Assembly: GCA_964512285.1 (NCBI GenBank)
Contig: CAZEJO010000002.1
Coordinates: 1 to 64,000, forward strand
Direction: 5' to 3'
Length of the DNA: 64,000 bases
Origin: SM23-28-2 sp964512285
GTDB taxonomy: Bacteria; Chloroflexota; Dehalococcoidia; SM23-28-2
Made by a program: the position numbers and the translations under genes
Shown: in pieces, positions 26,984 to 36,120 of the stretch
How positions within the stretch are numbered: position 1 is the first letter of the stretch
How the letters are laid out: the number at the start of each line of letters is the position of its first letter
The notes under the pieces: generated by a model
Database searches by the model: none
Told to the model about the DNA's origin: nothing
What the model saw: the letters and a program-made list of their open reading frames with translations, nothing else

Positions 26984-27722
26984 TGGGATGACCAACGCCC
27001 GTCAACAAGCTCGCCACCCCGTTCACCGCCGGCTCCAGCAGGTCGAAGAAGGGATTCCAGCCTGTGAGGATGGGTATGCCAAAGAGGAACAGCAGAAGGA
27101 GACCAGGACCCCAGAACCGCAACCGCTCCATCTCCAGCGAAAGGTCGCGCGGCAGGATGCCGACGGCCACGGAGAAGCCGTCCAGAGGCCACAGAGGCGT
27201 GAGGTTGAATAGCGCCAGGATAATGCCCAGAATGATTATCGAGCTCAGATAGAGGCCCAGGTAGTCCGATATGCCCCAGGGTGCCACCACATGCTCGACG
27301 TACGCCGACGTCTGCCTCCAGGCAAAGAAGGGCGTATGCCAATCGACTACGCCCAGCTTTATGGGCACGCCGGCGATGCCCGCAACCACCAGATTGGAAA
27401 TGGGACCCGCGGCCGCCACCACAGCCATGCCCGTCTTGGGGCTGGTGCCCCGCATGAGATTGGGATTCACGGGCACCGGCTTGCCCCAACCGAAGAACGC
27501 GACGAACAGCATAAAGGTGCCCAGGGGGTGCAAGTGAGCCAGGGGGTTCAGGGTAAGGCGTCCCCGGTAGCGGGGCGTCGGATCGCCCAGGCTGTCAGCG
27601 GCAAGAGCGTGGCTAAACTCGTGAAAGGAAATACCCACCACCAGGGCAGTCACCATTGCCCCAAGGAGAACAAGAAACGCTTGCGGGCTGCCCTGCAGAA
27701 GGTCTAGAAAGCCAAAAATCAA
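26967..27722 (-). CDS. Site-2-protease-like M50 family metalloprotease
   Basis: The 251-aa integral membrane zinc protease has HEFSH (residues 34-38) in the first hydrophobic segment, and the second metal ligand in NLTPLWPLDGFSVAVG near residue 175. About five or six hydrophobic segments are visible, with no PDZ domain, so it is the compact SpoIVFB/rseP-like minimal type. The start is TTG 27722 with AAGGGAG eight bases before. It is divergent from livG. Confidence 0.88.
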   Translation of the reverse strand: MIFGFLDLLQGSPQAFLVLLGAMVTALVVGISFHEFSHALAADSLGDPTPRYRGRLTLNPLAHLHPLGTFMLFVAFFGWGKPVPVNPNLMRGTSPKTGMAVVAAAGPISNLVVAGIAGVPIKLGVVDWHTPFFAWRQTSAYVEHVVAPWGISDYLGLYLSSIIILGIILALFNLTPLWPLDGFSVAVGILPRDLSLEMERLRFWGPGLLLLFLFGIPILTGWNPFFDLLEPAVNGVASLLTGVGHPNVFAY

Positions 27723-27827
27723 CGCCTAGCTCCCTTCACCACAAGATCATGATAGCATAGCGCTGATTGGCGGCGAAAGACGCCCCTGGGCGCCCCCACC
27801 GCCTGAGGCCGACGAACCCGATAGCAC

Positions 27828-27848
27828 TATACAGACAAGTTCTGTATA
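27828..27848. promoter_or_regulatory. Perfect inverted repeat upstream of liv operon
   Basis: TATACAGA-CAAGT-TCTGTATA is an 8-bp perfect dyad with a 5-bp spacer. It overlaps TATACT (27844-27849), a plausible -10 element for livG, about 58 bp before the GTG start. This geometry suggests a repressor operator. No regulator gene is adjacent. Confidence 0.55.
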
Positions 27849-27905
27849 CTGAAGCTGGCAACCGACTGCACTCGTAACAATGCTGGCACATTCGGGAGCA
27901 CTAGG

Positions 27906-28676
27906 GTGGCGCTACTGCTGGAGGCACAGGAAGTAGTCAAAAGCTTCGAGGGAGTGAAGGCGCTCAACCACTGCTCCGTCCAGGTATCCGAGCGCACAAT
28001 CACCGGCCTCATCGGGCCCAATGGCGCCGGCAAGACTACCCTCTTCAACGTAGTCACTGGCTTCCTGAAGCCAACCACCGGCAGGATCTTCTTCCAGGGA
28101 GAACGGATTGACGGCCTTCCCCCTCACCAGGTGTTTAGGAAGGGGATCGTCCGCACATTCCAGGTGCCACGGGAACTGAAGTCGATGACCGTGCTCGAGA
28201 ATCTGATGCTGGCGCCTGGGGGGCAGTTGGGCGAGAACCTCTGGGGCCCCTGGTTCCTGCCCTTCCTGGTACGCAGACAGGAGCGAGCAATCCAGGAGAA
28301 GGCACTGGATGTGCTAGAGTTCGTCAATCTGTGGGAGCTGCGCAACGAGTACGCCGGAAACCTCTCCTCTGGGCAGAAGAAGCTCCTGGAGCTGGCCCGC
28401 ACCCTCATGTGCGACCCCCAGTTGGTCCTCCTCGACGAGCCGGGGGCAGGGGTCAACCCCACCCTCATGAAGCGCCTGGTGGGCTCCATCGAGGAGCTGT
28501 GCTACGAGAAGGGGATCACCTTCTTCATCATCGAGCACGACATGGACCTGGTGACCCGCCTGTGCAATCCGGTCATCGTCCTGGGCGAGGGTGAGAAGAT
28601 CGCCGAAGGCATGCCTGAAGAGATCAAGGCCGACCAACGCGTCCTCGAGGCGTATCTAGGAGGACAATACCAGTGA
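27906..28676 (+). CDS. livG: Branched-chain amino acid-type ABC transporter ATPase LivG
   Basis: The 256-aa ATPase powers import. Walker A GPNGAGKTTLFNV (about residue 38), signature LSSGQKKLLELARTL, and Walker B LVLLDEPGAGVNPTLM, whose Ala-Gly-Val-Asn-Pro form is typical of LivG, are all present. The C-terminal ADQRVLEAYLGGQ is also a LivG hallmark. It starts at GTG 27906 and overlaps livF by 4 bp. Confidence 0.93.
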   Translation: MALLLEAQEVVKSFEGVKALNHCSVQVSERTITGLIGPNGAGKTTLFNVVTGFLKPTTGRIFFQGERIDGLPPHQVFRKGIVRTFQVPRELKSMTVLENLMLAPGGQLGENLWGPWFLPFLVRRQERAIQEKALDVLEFVNLWELRNEYAGNLSSGQKKLLELARTLMCDPQLVLLDEPGAGVNPTLMKRLVGSIEELCYEKGITFFIIEHDMDLVTRLCNPVIVLGEGEKIAEGMPEEIKADQRVLEAYLGGQYQ

Positions 28677-29377
28677 CCGTGCTGGAAGCCCGCGAAGTGG
28701 TGTCAGGCTACGGCGAGGTGGAAATCCTGCATGGTGTCTCCATTAGCGTGGAGGAAGGAGAGATCGTCACCATCATCGGGCCCAACGGGGCAGGCAAGTC
28801 CACCCTTCTTAAGACCGTCTTCGGCCTGCTTCCCTGCAAGCGCGGCAAGGTCTTCTTCGACGGCGAGGACGTAACCGGCCGCTCTCCCCAAGTCATGGCG
28901 CGCAAAGGCATGTGCTACGTGCCTCAGTCCGACAACGTCTTCCCTTCGCTCACCGTCCAGGAGAACCTGGAGATGGGCGCATTCATCCGCCGCGATGACT
29001 ACCGGCCAAAGATCGAAGAGGTTCTGACCCTCTTCCCCGATGTGCTCGAACGGCGCCATACTCGGGCAGGAAAGCTATCGGGAGGACAGCGGCAAATGCT
29101 GGCCCTGGCCCGCGCCCTGATGCTTGAGCCTAGCATTCTCCTGCTTGATGAGCCCTCTGCCAGCCTTGCGCCCAACATGGTGGAGTTGGTCTTCTCCAAG
29201 ATCCTGGATATAAACCGCTCCGGAGTGGCAATCGTTATGGTGGAGCAAAACGCTCGAGAGTCCTTAAAGCTATCCCACAGGGGATACGTCCTGGCCATGG
29301 GCCAGAACCGCCTGGAAGGTAGCGGTGAAAGCCTGCTGGACAACGAAGAAATGGGAAGGGCTTACCTAGGGGACTGA
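28673..29377 (+). CDS. livF: Branched-chain amino acid-type ABC transporter ATPase LivF
   Basis: The 234-aa second ATPase has Walker A GPNGAGKSTLLKTVFGL, signature LSGGQRQMLALARALM and Walker B ILLLDEPSASLAPNMVE. The MVEQNARESLKLSHRGYVLAMG ending is typical of LivF. It overlaps livG by 4 bp and is followed by livH after 11 bp. Confidence 0.93.
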   Translation: MTVLEAREVVSGYGEVEILHGVSISVEEGEIVTIIGPNGAGKSTLLKTVFGLLPCKRGKVFFDGEDVTGRSPQVMARKGMCYVPQSDNVFPSLTVQENLEMGAFIRRDDYRPKIEEVLTLFPDVLERRHTRAGKLSGGQRQMLALARALMLEPSILLLDEPSASLAPNMVELVFSKILDINRSGVAIVMVEQNARESLKLSHRGYVLAMGQNRLEGSGESLLDNEEMGRAYLGD

Positions 29378-29388
29378 GGAACGCTCTT

Positions 29389-30516
29389 ATGGTCCGACCC
29401 ATTGCAGGCGCTGCGCAAATGTTGGAGAGAGCGCGGCACTTCTTTTCCAGCCTGCCCGATATCGTCATAACCACAGCCGTATGGTTGGTCTTCGCTGCTC
29501 TGATAATATGGGCGGTCACCTCCGAGGCCCAACTTGTTGTAATAGGGATCATCGTGGGCAGCATCCTGGCCCTGGGCGCCATCGGCCTTACCCTCATCTA
29601 CGGCATCATGAAATTCGCCAACTTCGCCCACGGCGACACGATGATGCTCGGCGCCTATATTGCTTTCTTCTTCTTAACCGGCCAGGTCGCCCGCGATGCT
29701 ACGGAAGATGTCGAGCTTCCCTGGAGCCTGGGCTCTCTGCCCGGCGCCCTCGAACCCATTGGCAAGCTCACTTTCGGCTACGGCCTCATCATCAGCACCG
29801 TCGTTGCCGCTCTGGTCATCGCCTTGCTCGTTGTAGGATTGGATCGCCTCGTCTACCGGCCGCTACGCCAGCGCGGCAGTGGCATTGTCGTCTTTGCCGT
29901 CGCCTCCCTGGGTCTAGCCATGGCCACCCGCGCCCTCATGCTCATCATCTGGGGGCCGGACCCACGCCTATACGTGTCGGGCATCCACATGGCTGACAAG
30001 TACGACCTGGGCTTCACCACCATTACCCTCAAGGCGGACCAGATCTTCATGTTTGCGGTGGCCGTCGTCCTGACGGCCCTCGTCTATCTCCTCCTCTTCC
30101 GCACCAAGCTGGGCAAGGCCATGCGCGCCGTAACCGATAACCCCGACCTGGCGCGTGTCTCCGGCATTGATACGGAGCGGGTGTTCACCTGGACTTGGGT
30201 CATTGGTGGCGCCCTGGTGGCAGTAGCCGGCGTGCTCCTGGCTCTCCAGGCCCAGCTTAACCCTAACCTGGGCTTCGTCCTCCTCCTGCCCCTGTTTGCC
30301 TCAACTATCCTGGGAGGAATCGGCAGTCCCCAGGGCGCCCTGGTAGGGGCGATGATCGTGGGCATCAGCCAGGAGGTGTCTGTCGGGATAAACCTTTCCA
30401 TTGCGGGGACAGATATCCTGCCATTGGCCCCCGCCTACAAGTTCTCAGTGGCCGTAGTGATCATGATCTTCATGCTCTTACTGCGGCCTCAGGGCCTGTT
30501 TGGAGCTAAGGCGTGA
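29389..30516 (+). CDS. livH: Branched-chain amino acid-type ABC permease LivH
   Basis: The 375-aa permease has about nine hydrophobic segments. LivH features include GLTLIYGIMKFANFAHGD near residue 65, the coupling region RTKLGKAMRAVTDNPDLARVSGID, and FLFVLLLPLFASTILGGIGSPQGALVG-like glycine turns (ILGGIGSPQGALVG). An N-terminal stretch of about 60 residues before the first conserved helix is longer than usual and holds an extra hydrophobic segment. It overlaps livM by 4 bp. Confidence 0.92.
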   Translation: MVRPIAGAAQMLERARHFFSSLPDIVITTAVWLVFAALIIWAVTSEAQLVVIGIIVGSILALGAIGLTLIYGIMKFANFAHGDTMMLGAYIAFFFLTGQVARDATEDVELPWSLGSLPGALEPIGKLTFGYGLIISTVVAALVIALLVVGLDRLVYRPLRQRGSGIVVFAVASLGLAMATRALMLIIWGPDPRLYVSGIHMADKYDLGFTTITLKADQIFMFAVAVVLTALVYLLLFRTKLGKAMRAVTDNPDLARVSGIDTERVFTWTWVIGGALVAVAGVLLALQAQLNPNLGFVLLLPLFASTILGGIGSPQGALVGAMIVGISQEVSVGINLSIAGTDILPLAPAYKFSVAVVIMIFMLLLRPQGLFGAKA

Positions 30517-31673
30517 TGAAGGCTGACAGGCTCTTGACCCCGCTCTCCTTCCTGGCGATAACGGCTGCCATAATCATAATGCCGGCGGAGCGCTCGGGTT
30601 GGAACTTCGACAGCGTCATCAGCTTCCTGACCGCATTCGCCACAACCGTGGCCATCTTCGCCGTGATTACCCTGGGCCTCAACGTCCAGTGGGGCTACAC
30701 CGGCGTCTTCAACTTCGGCATCGCCGGCTTCTTCATGGTCGGCGCCTACACGGCCGCCATCTTCACCAAACCTCCCGCCGAGAGCGAATTCGTCCGATAC
30801 ATTGGCGGCTTCGGCGACAGCCTCGCCTTCCTCCCCTTCCTTGACAGCGGCCAATGGCTGCCCTTCGTGTTTGGCACCGCTGCCGCAGCCCTCATGTCTG
30901 GTGCGCTGGCCTTTGCCCTCTCCATTCCCACCCTGCGACTGCGTGCGGACTACCTCGCCATCACCACCATCGGCATCGCCGAGCTGCTGCGCGCCGTCGT
31001 CCTTGAGGAGCGGGGCTTGGTCAACAGCGCACGCGGACTCATAGGCATCCCCCGCCCCTTCCACGACTTCTTTGAACCCGACGACTACAAGTTCGTCTAC
31101 TTCGGAATCGCCGTCCTTGTCCTTATCATCGTCTTCCTTGCCCTGGAGAAGGGCATTCGCTCGCCCTGGGGACGCGTCCTCAGGGCCCTGCGCGAGGACG
31201 AACTGACCACCGCCGCCAGCGGCAAGAACGTCTTCGCCTTCAAGATGCAGGGTTTCATTGTCGGCGCCATGATCATGGGCATCGGCGGCTCCATATATGC
31301 CTACGAGCGCGGCTCCATTTCTCCCGACACCTTTACCCCCTTCTTCGGCACCTTCATCTTCTGGGCCATGCTCATGGTCGGCGGTAGCGGCAACAACAAG
31401 GGGGCCATCCTGGGCGCCTACATTGTTTGGGGAATCTGGACCATCTCCCTCCAGCTTCAGGGTTACGACCTGCCGGAGTTCGTGAGGAGCCGCATCTTCT
31501 TCATCCGTGACCTGCTCATCGGAAGCCTAATCGTTATTGTTCTCCTGCTGCGGCCCGCTGGTCTCCTGCCCGAAGAGCGAAAGATATCGCTGTTCATTGG
31601 GCGCGATACCGGGCCACGCCCCCGCGAGCCAACCACGGAACCAGAGCCCACAGACAAGCCACCGTCTGGCTGA
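30513..31673 (+). CDS. livM: Branched-chain amino acid-type ABC permease LivM
   Basis: The 386-aa membrane permease has LivM motifs ALNVQWGYTG-like (LGLNVQWGYTGVFNFGIAGF) near residue 52, LRLRADYLAITTIGIAEL, and the coupling loop SPWGRVLRALREDELTTAASG. The C-terminal tail after LRPAGLLPEERK is a Pro/Glu/Thr-rich extension of about 25 residues. It is the last gene of livGFHM and is followed by a strong terminator. Confidence 0.92.
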   Translation: MMKADRLLTPLSFLAITAAIIIMPAERSGWNFDSVISFLTAFATTVAIFAVITLGLNVQWGYTGVFNFGIAGFFMVGAYTAAIFTKPPAESEFVRYIGGFGDSLAFLPFLDSGQWLPFVFGTAAAALMSGALAFALSIPTLRLRADYLAITTIGIAELLRAVVLEERGLVNSARGLIGIPRPFHDFFEPDDYKFVYFGIAVLVLIIVFLALEKGIRSPWGRVLRALREDELTTAASGKNVFAFKMQGFIVGAMIMGIGGSIYAYERGSISPDTFTPFFGTFIFWAMLMVGGSGNNKGAILGAYIVWGIWTISLQLQGYDLPEFVRSRIFFIRDLLIGSLIVIVLLLRPAGLLPEERKISLFIGRDTGPRPREPTTEPEPTDKPPSG

Positions 31674-31699
31674 CGCTGACGTCAGCGGTGAGCAAATAA

Positions 31700-31734
31700 C
31701 GAGAGCCCGGAAGATATGTTCTCCCGGGCTCTCG
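31700..31734. terminator. Bidirectional terminator between livM and livJ
   Basis: Arms CGAGAGCCCGG (31700-31710) and CCGGGCTCTCG (31724-31734) make an 11-bp stem between convergent genes. The T-content on either side is modest (CTT on the plus strand, GTTATTT on the minus), so it probably serves both transcripts. Confidence 0.8.
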
Positions 31735-31762
31735 CTTAAGACCTTGAGTGCCGTTGCAGCTA

Positions 31763-33118
31763 CTAATCGATAGGGGTGAGCACCCCCGTGGTCAGGTCTA
31801 CCTGCACGCGCGAGTCAGTGACAAGCGTCTCGCTGGCCGCGTCCACTCGCCAGATCTCGATGGCTCCTATCAGAATGTCCCCGTTCTCATCGAATTCGAT
31901 GGAGCCCGATGCACCCTGGTAGTCGATGTCCGTGCCGGCCCGCACCGCCTCAAACGCGGCGGCGACGCCCTCTCGGCCTGGCCCGGCCACCTCACCCGGG
32001 CTGTTGGCGACGTCGCGCAGAGCGTCGCGGATGGCCGTGGGATCCGTGGAGCCAGCCTTCTCCGCCGCCAGGGCGATCAGGATCACCGCGTCGTAGGTCT
32101 CGCGGTTGAAGGGGGTCTGGTAAAGATATCCGTACTTCGCCTCAAAGGCGTCATCGAAGGTCGTGCCAAACTCAGTCTGCAGGGCCCCAGGAGCTGTGCC
32201 TTCCATCCCATCGAAGTTCTCCCAGCCCAGTTTTGCGAACATGTCGCCGCTCTTGGTGCCGTCGCAGAACACGAACTGGTCGATGAGTCCGCCTTCCACA
32301 GCCTCCTTCAGATATACGTCGGCCTGCCCTGTGGGATAGCTGAGAGCCAGGAGCGCCTCGGGACCGCCCTCAACGCACTGGTTCAGCTCCGACGCATAGG
32401 TAGTGGCGGTCTCGGCGGTGTGGGACACCTGCGCTGTGACCTCGCCGGTGTAGGCATCCGCGAAGGCCTCGCTCAACCCCTGGCCGTAAGCGTTGTTGAC
32501 GTACATCGTGCAGACACTGGCAAAGCCCAGTTCCTCCACCAAGTCGGCCAGAACTACGCCCTGGGCTGCGTCGGAGATCGGCGTGCGGAACAGGTAGTCG
32601 TCGTCTTCAACGTCGGTCAGAGCCGGCGAGGTCGAACAGTTGGATATCTGGAGGATCTTGTTAGGTATGGTGACTGATTCGGCTACCGGCAAGGTCACGC
32701 CGCTGGCCGCCGCACCCACGATGGCCTGCACGCCTGCGATGTCCACCAGCCGCCGCGCTTCGGCCACGCCCTGCTCCGGTGCCGTTCCCGTGTCTCCGAC
32801 GACTAACTCAATCGGCTGGTTCAGCACACCCCCGGCCTCATTGATGTGCTCGAGCGCGAGGTTAGACGTATTGATGTAGTCTGGCCCAAAGGGGGCAAGC
32901 GGTCCCGTAAGCGGCCCCAACAGGCCAATCTTCAGGGGACCTCCCACCGTCGGAGTCACCGCCGGAGTTTCACCCGGAGTCACCTCTGGGCTGGCCGCCG
33001 GCGTCGCAGTCCCTTCCTCCTCCTCGTCCTCGCAGGCGGGAAGAAGAACCAGAGACGCAGCAGCAAGCAGTATCGCTAGCCCGAGCAGCCAGAATCGCGC
33101 TACTCGAAACGTCCGCAT
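31763..33118 (-). CDS. livJ: Branched-chain amino acid-type substrate-binding lipoprotein
   Basis: The 451-aa periplasmic-binding protein fold, type I, captures substrate for LivGFHM. A signal peptide of about 28 residues ends at the lipobox LLPAC. A Thr/Pro/Glu linker of about 30 residues follows, then GGPLKIGLLGPLTGPLAPFG, the classical LivJ opening. The substrate could be amino acids, amides or urea. Unusually, it is on the opposite strand to its transporter, convergent, with its own strong promoter and AAGGAGG site, which would allow higher expression than the membrane parts. Confidence 0.92.
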   Translation of the reverse strand: MRTFRVARFWLLGLAILLAAASLVLLPACEDEEEEGTATPAASPEVTPGETPAVTPTVGGPLKIGLLGPLTGPLAPFGPDYINTSNLALEHINEAGGVLNQPIELVVGDTGTAPEQGVAEARRLVDIAGVQAIVGAAASGVTLPVAESVTIPNKILQISNCSTSPALTDVEDDDYLFRTPISDAAQGVVLADLVEELGFASVCTMYVNNAYGQGLSEAFADAYTGEVTAQVSHTAETATTYASELNQCVEGGPEALLALSYPTGQADVYLKEAVEGGLIDQFVFCDGTKSGDMFAKLGWENFDGMEGTAPGALQTEFGTTFDDAFEAKYGYLYQTPFNRETYDAVILIALAAEKAGSTDPTAIRDALRDVANSPGEVAGPGREGVAAAFEAVRAGTDIDYQGASGSIEFDENGDILIGAIEIWRVDAASETLVTDSRVQVDLTTGVLTPID

Positions 33119-33215
33119 ATATGCCTCCTTATGATCGCGGGCCCCCGCTGACCCGCCGCTAACTCACTAACCCATGCACACGGGCACAGGCGAAACATCC
33201 ACTTCTATCCCGCGG

Positions 33216-33244
33216 ATTCTACATCCTAATATCCTATCCGTCAA
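33216..33244 (-). promoter_or_regulatory. Promoter of livJ
   Basis: Minus-strand TTGACG (33239-33244), a 17-bp spacer, TAGAAT (33216-33221). This gives an untranslated leader of about 90 nt before the ATG at 33118. Confidence 0.7.
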
Positions 33245-33302
33245 GCGTTTTTGCCCCGCGTTGACGAACCCTTGAGAACAATGCAACACTTAATAGAGAA
33301 GG

Positions 33303-34040
33303 ATGCCCGCAGCAGCCCTAGCAGCCATCTTCGCCACCTCATTTGGTGTGGGTTTCACTGGCGCCTTGATGCCGGGACCGCTCACCACTGTGGCCGTCCG
33401 CGAGAGCATGCAGCGCGGCTTCTGGGCCGGACCGCTGCTGGCCGCCGGCCACAGCCTGATCGAGTTGGCGCTAGTAATCGGGCTGGCTCTGGGCCTCAGC
33501 CGCTTCCTGACTGAGGATCCAGTTAAGGCCGGCGTTGGCATTGCCGGGGGGCTATTCCTCCTCTGGATAGGATTACACATCCTGACCAGACCACCCGAAC
33601 AGCCAGTTCCCCTCAGCCATCCGCCCTCGCCGGGCAATCCCGGCTCCGTCGCCTACAGCAACTCCTGGCGGCAGCGCTGGCTGCTTCCCCTGACTGGCAG
33701 AGCAACCGCCAGCGAATCCCTGCCGAGAACGGCGGCGGTGCTGATGTCTGCCGCCATCCTGGTGAGCGTCTTCAACCCGGCCTGGGTGGCCTGGTGGGCC
33801 AGTGTGGGCTCTGCTTTCATCAGCCAATCACTGGAGCAAGGCGCTGCCGGGGTAGCCTCCTTCTACGTCGGCCACATCCTGTCGGACATACTCTGGCTCA
33901 CTCTGCTGGCCTTCGTCCTGGCCAGCGGCAGACGCATGATGAGCGGGCTTGTCTACCGGGGCATTCTCGTTGTCTGCGGCCTCTTTCTCCTGGGGTTGGG
34001 CGCCTACTTCCTGGCCTCGGGCCTGGTGCTCGTTACCTGA
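33303..34040 (+). CDS. LysE/RhtB-type amino acid exporter family protein
   Basis: The 245-aa inner-membrane protein has about six hydrophobic segments. The LysE-family opening GFTGALMPGPLTTVAVRESM carries the PGP motif (about residues 24-26), and SVFNPAWVAWWASVG matches the second conserved region. A hydrophilic loop of about 45 residues sits in the middle. The exported substrate cannot be read from sequence. GAGAAGG lies directly before the ATG. It is divergent from livJ. Confidence 0.82.
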   Translation: MPAAALAAIFATSFGVGFTGALMPGPLTTVAVRESMQRGFWAGPLLAAGHSLIELALVIGLALGLSRFLTEDPVKAGVGIAGGLFLLWIGLHILTRPPEQPVPLSHPPSPGNPGSVAYSNSWRQRWLLPLTGRATASESLPRTAAVLMSAAILVSVFNPAWVAWWASVGSAFISQSLEQGAAGVASFYVGHILSDILWLTLLAFVLASGRRMMSGLVYRGILVVCGLFLLGLGAYFLASGLVLVT

Positions 34041-34099
34041 CCATCGCATCGGCGAGATATGGCGCAATTGCTGCCAACCTGCTAGAGTAAGCTGTTACT

Positions 34100-35281
34100 A
34101 TGCTCAGCCTTGGCCCTGACGTTTACGTTCTCGTCTTCGTGCTGGCCGCGGCAGGAGCCTGGAGCCTGACAGCCCTTCTTCCCCTCCACCGCCTGGCGCG
34201 GCCGGCTGAAGCCCGCCTGGGCAGGCGACGGGTGGGAGGCCTGGCAGTTTTCGCTGCCTTCCTCCTAGCGCCCCTCCTGGTCTGTCTGGTCTCGTCTGAC
34301 CTCTCCGACCTCCTGGCCTCCCATAAGCGCGAGACAGCCGGTCTGCTGGGTGCCGCCTTGATGATCCTCCTCCTGGGCCTCCTAGACGACTTCCGGGAGG
34401 TGAATTTCAAGATCAAGTTCCTTGTGCAGATAGCAGCCGCTTCCTTGGTGTTCGTCATCGGCTACCGCATCGAGGACGTGTCCCTGCCCTGGGGCGCCAC
34501 CTTTTCCCTGGGATGGTCGGCTCCCCTGCTGACCATCCTCTGGCTGGTGTTCCTCACCAACGCCATGAACCTCATCGATGGCAAGGACGGGATAGCAGCG
34601 GGTGTAGCGATCATCGTGGCCCTCCCCCTCGCTTTCATCGCCGCCGATGTGAACAACCCCCTGGTGGCCGCTCAGTTGGTGGCGGTAGCGGGAGCCTGCG
34701 CTGGCTTCCTCCCCCTCAACCTACCGCGGGCCTCGCGCCTGCTGGGCGACTCAGGAGCGTTGCTGCTGGGCTTCCTGCTGGCGGCCCTGGCCATCGAGGG
34801 CTCCATCGGTGTCACCGGCAGCATGTTCATCAGCGTGCCCATTGTCGCCCTGGGCTTCCCCATCCTCGACACACTGCTCGCTTTTGTCAGGCGGCTGGCA
34901 GACCTGCGGCACCCCTTCGTTGCTGATCTCGATCACATCCAGCATCGGCTGGAGCAGAGAGGCCAGAGCGACAGGGCGGTCGTCCTCTCCCTCTATGCCC
35001 TCTGCATCCTCTTCTCGGGAGCAGCGCTCACGATCCACTATCTCGAGGCAACCGTAGCCGAGTTCCTGGCCTTCTTTGCATTCGGCGCTGCTATTACTGC
35101 TGTCCTCTTCCGGCTGGACTACGCCAGCACTCTGTGGAACAGCGCCTCGCTGGCGTTCCTACGAGGCGCCCTCGCCTCCGCCGTCGGTCTCCGACGCCAG
35201 CCTCCACCGCCCGAGTCGGACGAGCCGAAGATGCCCTACGAGGATCGCCCCCTGCCCGCCAGCAAGCGTCGCCCGTTCTGA
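34100..35281 (+). CDS. WecA/MraY-like undecaprenyl-phosphate sugar-1-phosphate transferase
   Basis: This polytopic enzyme of 393 aa loads a sugar-1-phosphate onto the lipid carrier, the first step of surface polymer synthesis. It has about ten hydrophobic segments, the DD motif in LGLLDDFREVNFKIKFLVQ (about residue 95), and the active-site NAMNLIDGKDGIAAG near residue 155. The HIQHRLEQRG block near residue 275 matches the His-containing sugar-specificity loop of WecA/TagO. The C-terminus overlaps a convergent glycosyltransferase by 46 bp. Confidence 0.9.
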   Translation: MLSLGPDVYVLVFVLAAAGAWSLTALLPLHRLARPAEARLGRRRVGGLAVFAAFLLAPLLVCLVSSDLSDLLASHKRETAGLLGAALMILLLGLLDDFREVNFKIKFLVQIAAASLVFVIGYRIEDVSLPWGATFSLGWSAPLLTILWLVFLTNAMNLIDGKDGIAAGVAIIVALPLAFIAADVNNPLVAAQLVAVAGACAGFLPLNLPRASRLLGDSGALLLGFLLAALAIEGSIGVTGSMFISVPIVALGFPILDTLLAFVRRLADLRHPFVADLDHIQHRLEQRGQSDRAVVLSLYALCILFSGAALTIHYLEATVAEFLAFFAFGAAITAVLFRLDYASTLWNSASLAFLRGALASAVGLRRQPPPPESDEPKMPYEDRPLPASKRRPF

Positions 35282-36117
35282 AGCACCAGTTGATAGCCAC
35301 AGCGGACGCCAATGCCCGCCAGGGTCAGCCCATCCAGCAGAGGATTGCTGCGCATGTGCTTGCGGTAATAGCGCCACATGCTGCGGTGCCACTGGAGGAT
35401 GCTCCTGTTAGGCAGAGTATCGCTGCTCCTGCCGATGTGGTGGGTTACCGCTGCCTGGGGGAAGTAGACCACCCGATAGCCGCCCTGATGAGCCCGATAG
35501 CAGATGTCTACGTCCTCGATGTACATGAAGAAGCCCTCGTCCAGAAGGCCGATGTCCGCCAGCATCTGGCGGCGGAGGAGCGTGCAGGCCCCCGACAGCC
35601 AGTCCATCTCCGCGATGCTGTCGTGGTTCCAATCGGACATCAGGTAGCGGCTGGAGAAGCGATTGCGGGGGAAGAGACGGGTGAGGATGGACTGGCGATT
35701 GAACAAGCCGGTCAGATGGCTGGGGAAGCGCCGACAGGAGAGCTGCAACGAGCCGTCGCTGTTGAGCAGCTTGGGGCCGAGGATGCCCACCTGCGGCTGC
35801 TCGCGGCAGTAGGCGACCATCGGCGCGAAAGCGTTGTCGGCGATCTCCGTGTCAGGGTTCAGGAGCAGGATGAACTCGCCCTTGGCCTGGGCGATGCCCA
35901 GATTGCAGGCGGCGGCGAAGCCCACGTTGGCGGGGCAGCGGATGAGGCTCGCCTGGGAGAACTCCTTCTCCACCATCTGGACGCTGTCGTCCCAGGAGGC
36001 GTTGTCCACCACGATCACCTCATAGGCGATGCCGTCCGTGTGCTCGTACAACGAGCCCAGGCAGCGTCGCAGGTAATCTCTGGCGTTGAAGCTGACGATG
36101 ACGACCGATAGGTCCAC
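35236..36117 (-). CDS. Family 2 glycosyltransferase (rhamnosyltransferase-like)
   Basis: The 293-aa GT-A enzyme opens SVVIVSFNARDYLRRCL, with the nucleotide motifs VIVVDNASWDDS and FILLLNPDTEIAD (DxD-like, about residue 95). GFFMYIEDVDICYRAHQGG (ED motif, about residue 200) supports an inverting sugar transferase of the rhamnosyltransferase group. The start is GTG 36117, just after the previous stop. It is the last gene of the minus rfb operon. Confidence 0.88.
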   Translation of the reverse strand: MDLSVVIVSFNARDYLRRCLGSLYEHTDGIAYEVIVVDNASWDDSVQMVEKEFSQASLIRCPANVGFAAACNLGIAQAKGEFILLLNPDTEIADNAFAPMVAYCREQPQVGILGPKLLNSDGSLQLSCRRFPSHLTGLFNRQSILTRLFPRNRFSSRYLMSDWNHDSIAEMDWLSGACTLLRRQMLADIGLLDEGFFMYIEDVDICYRAHQGGYRVVYFPQAAVTHHIGRSSDTLPNRSILQWHRSMWRYYRKHMRSNPLLDGLTLAGIGVRCGYQLVLQNGRRLLAGRGRSS

Positions 36118-36120
36118 CGG

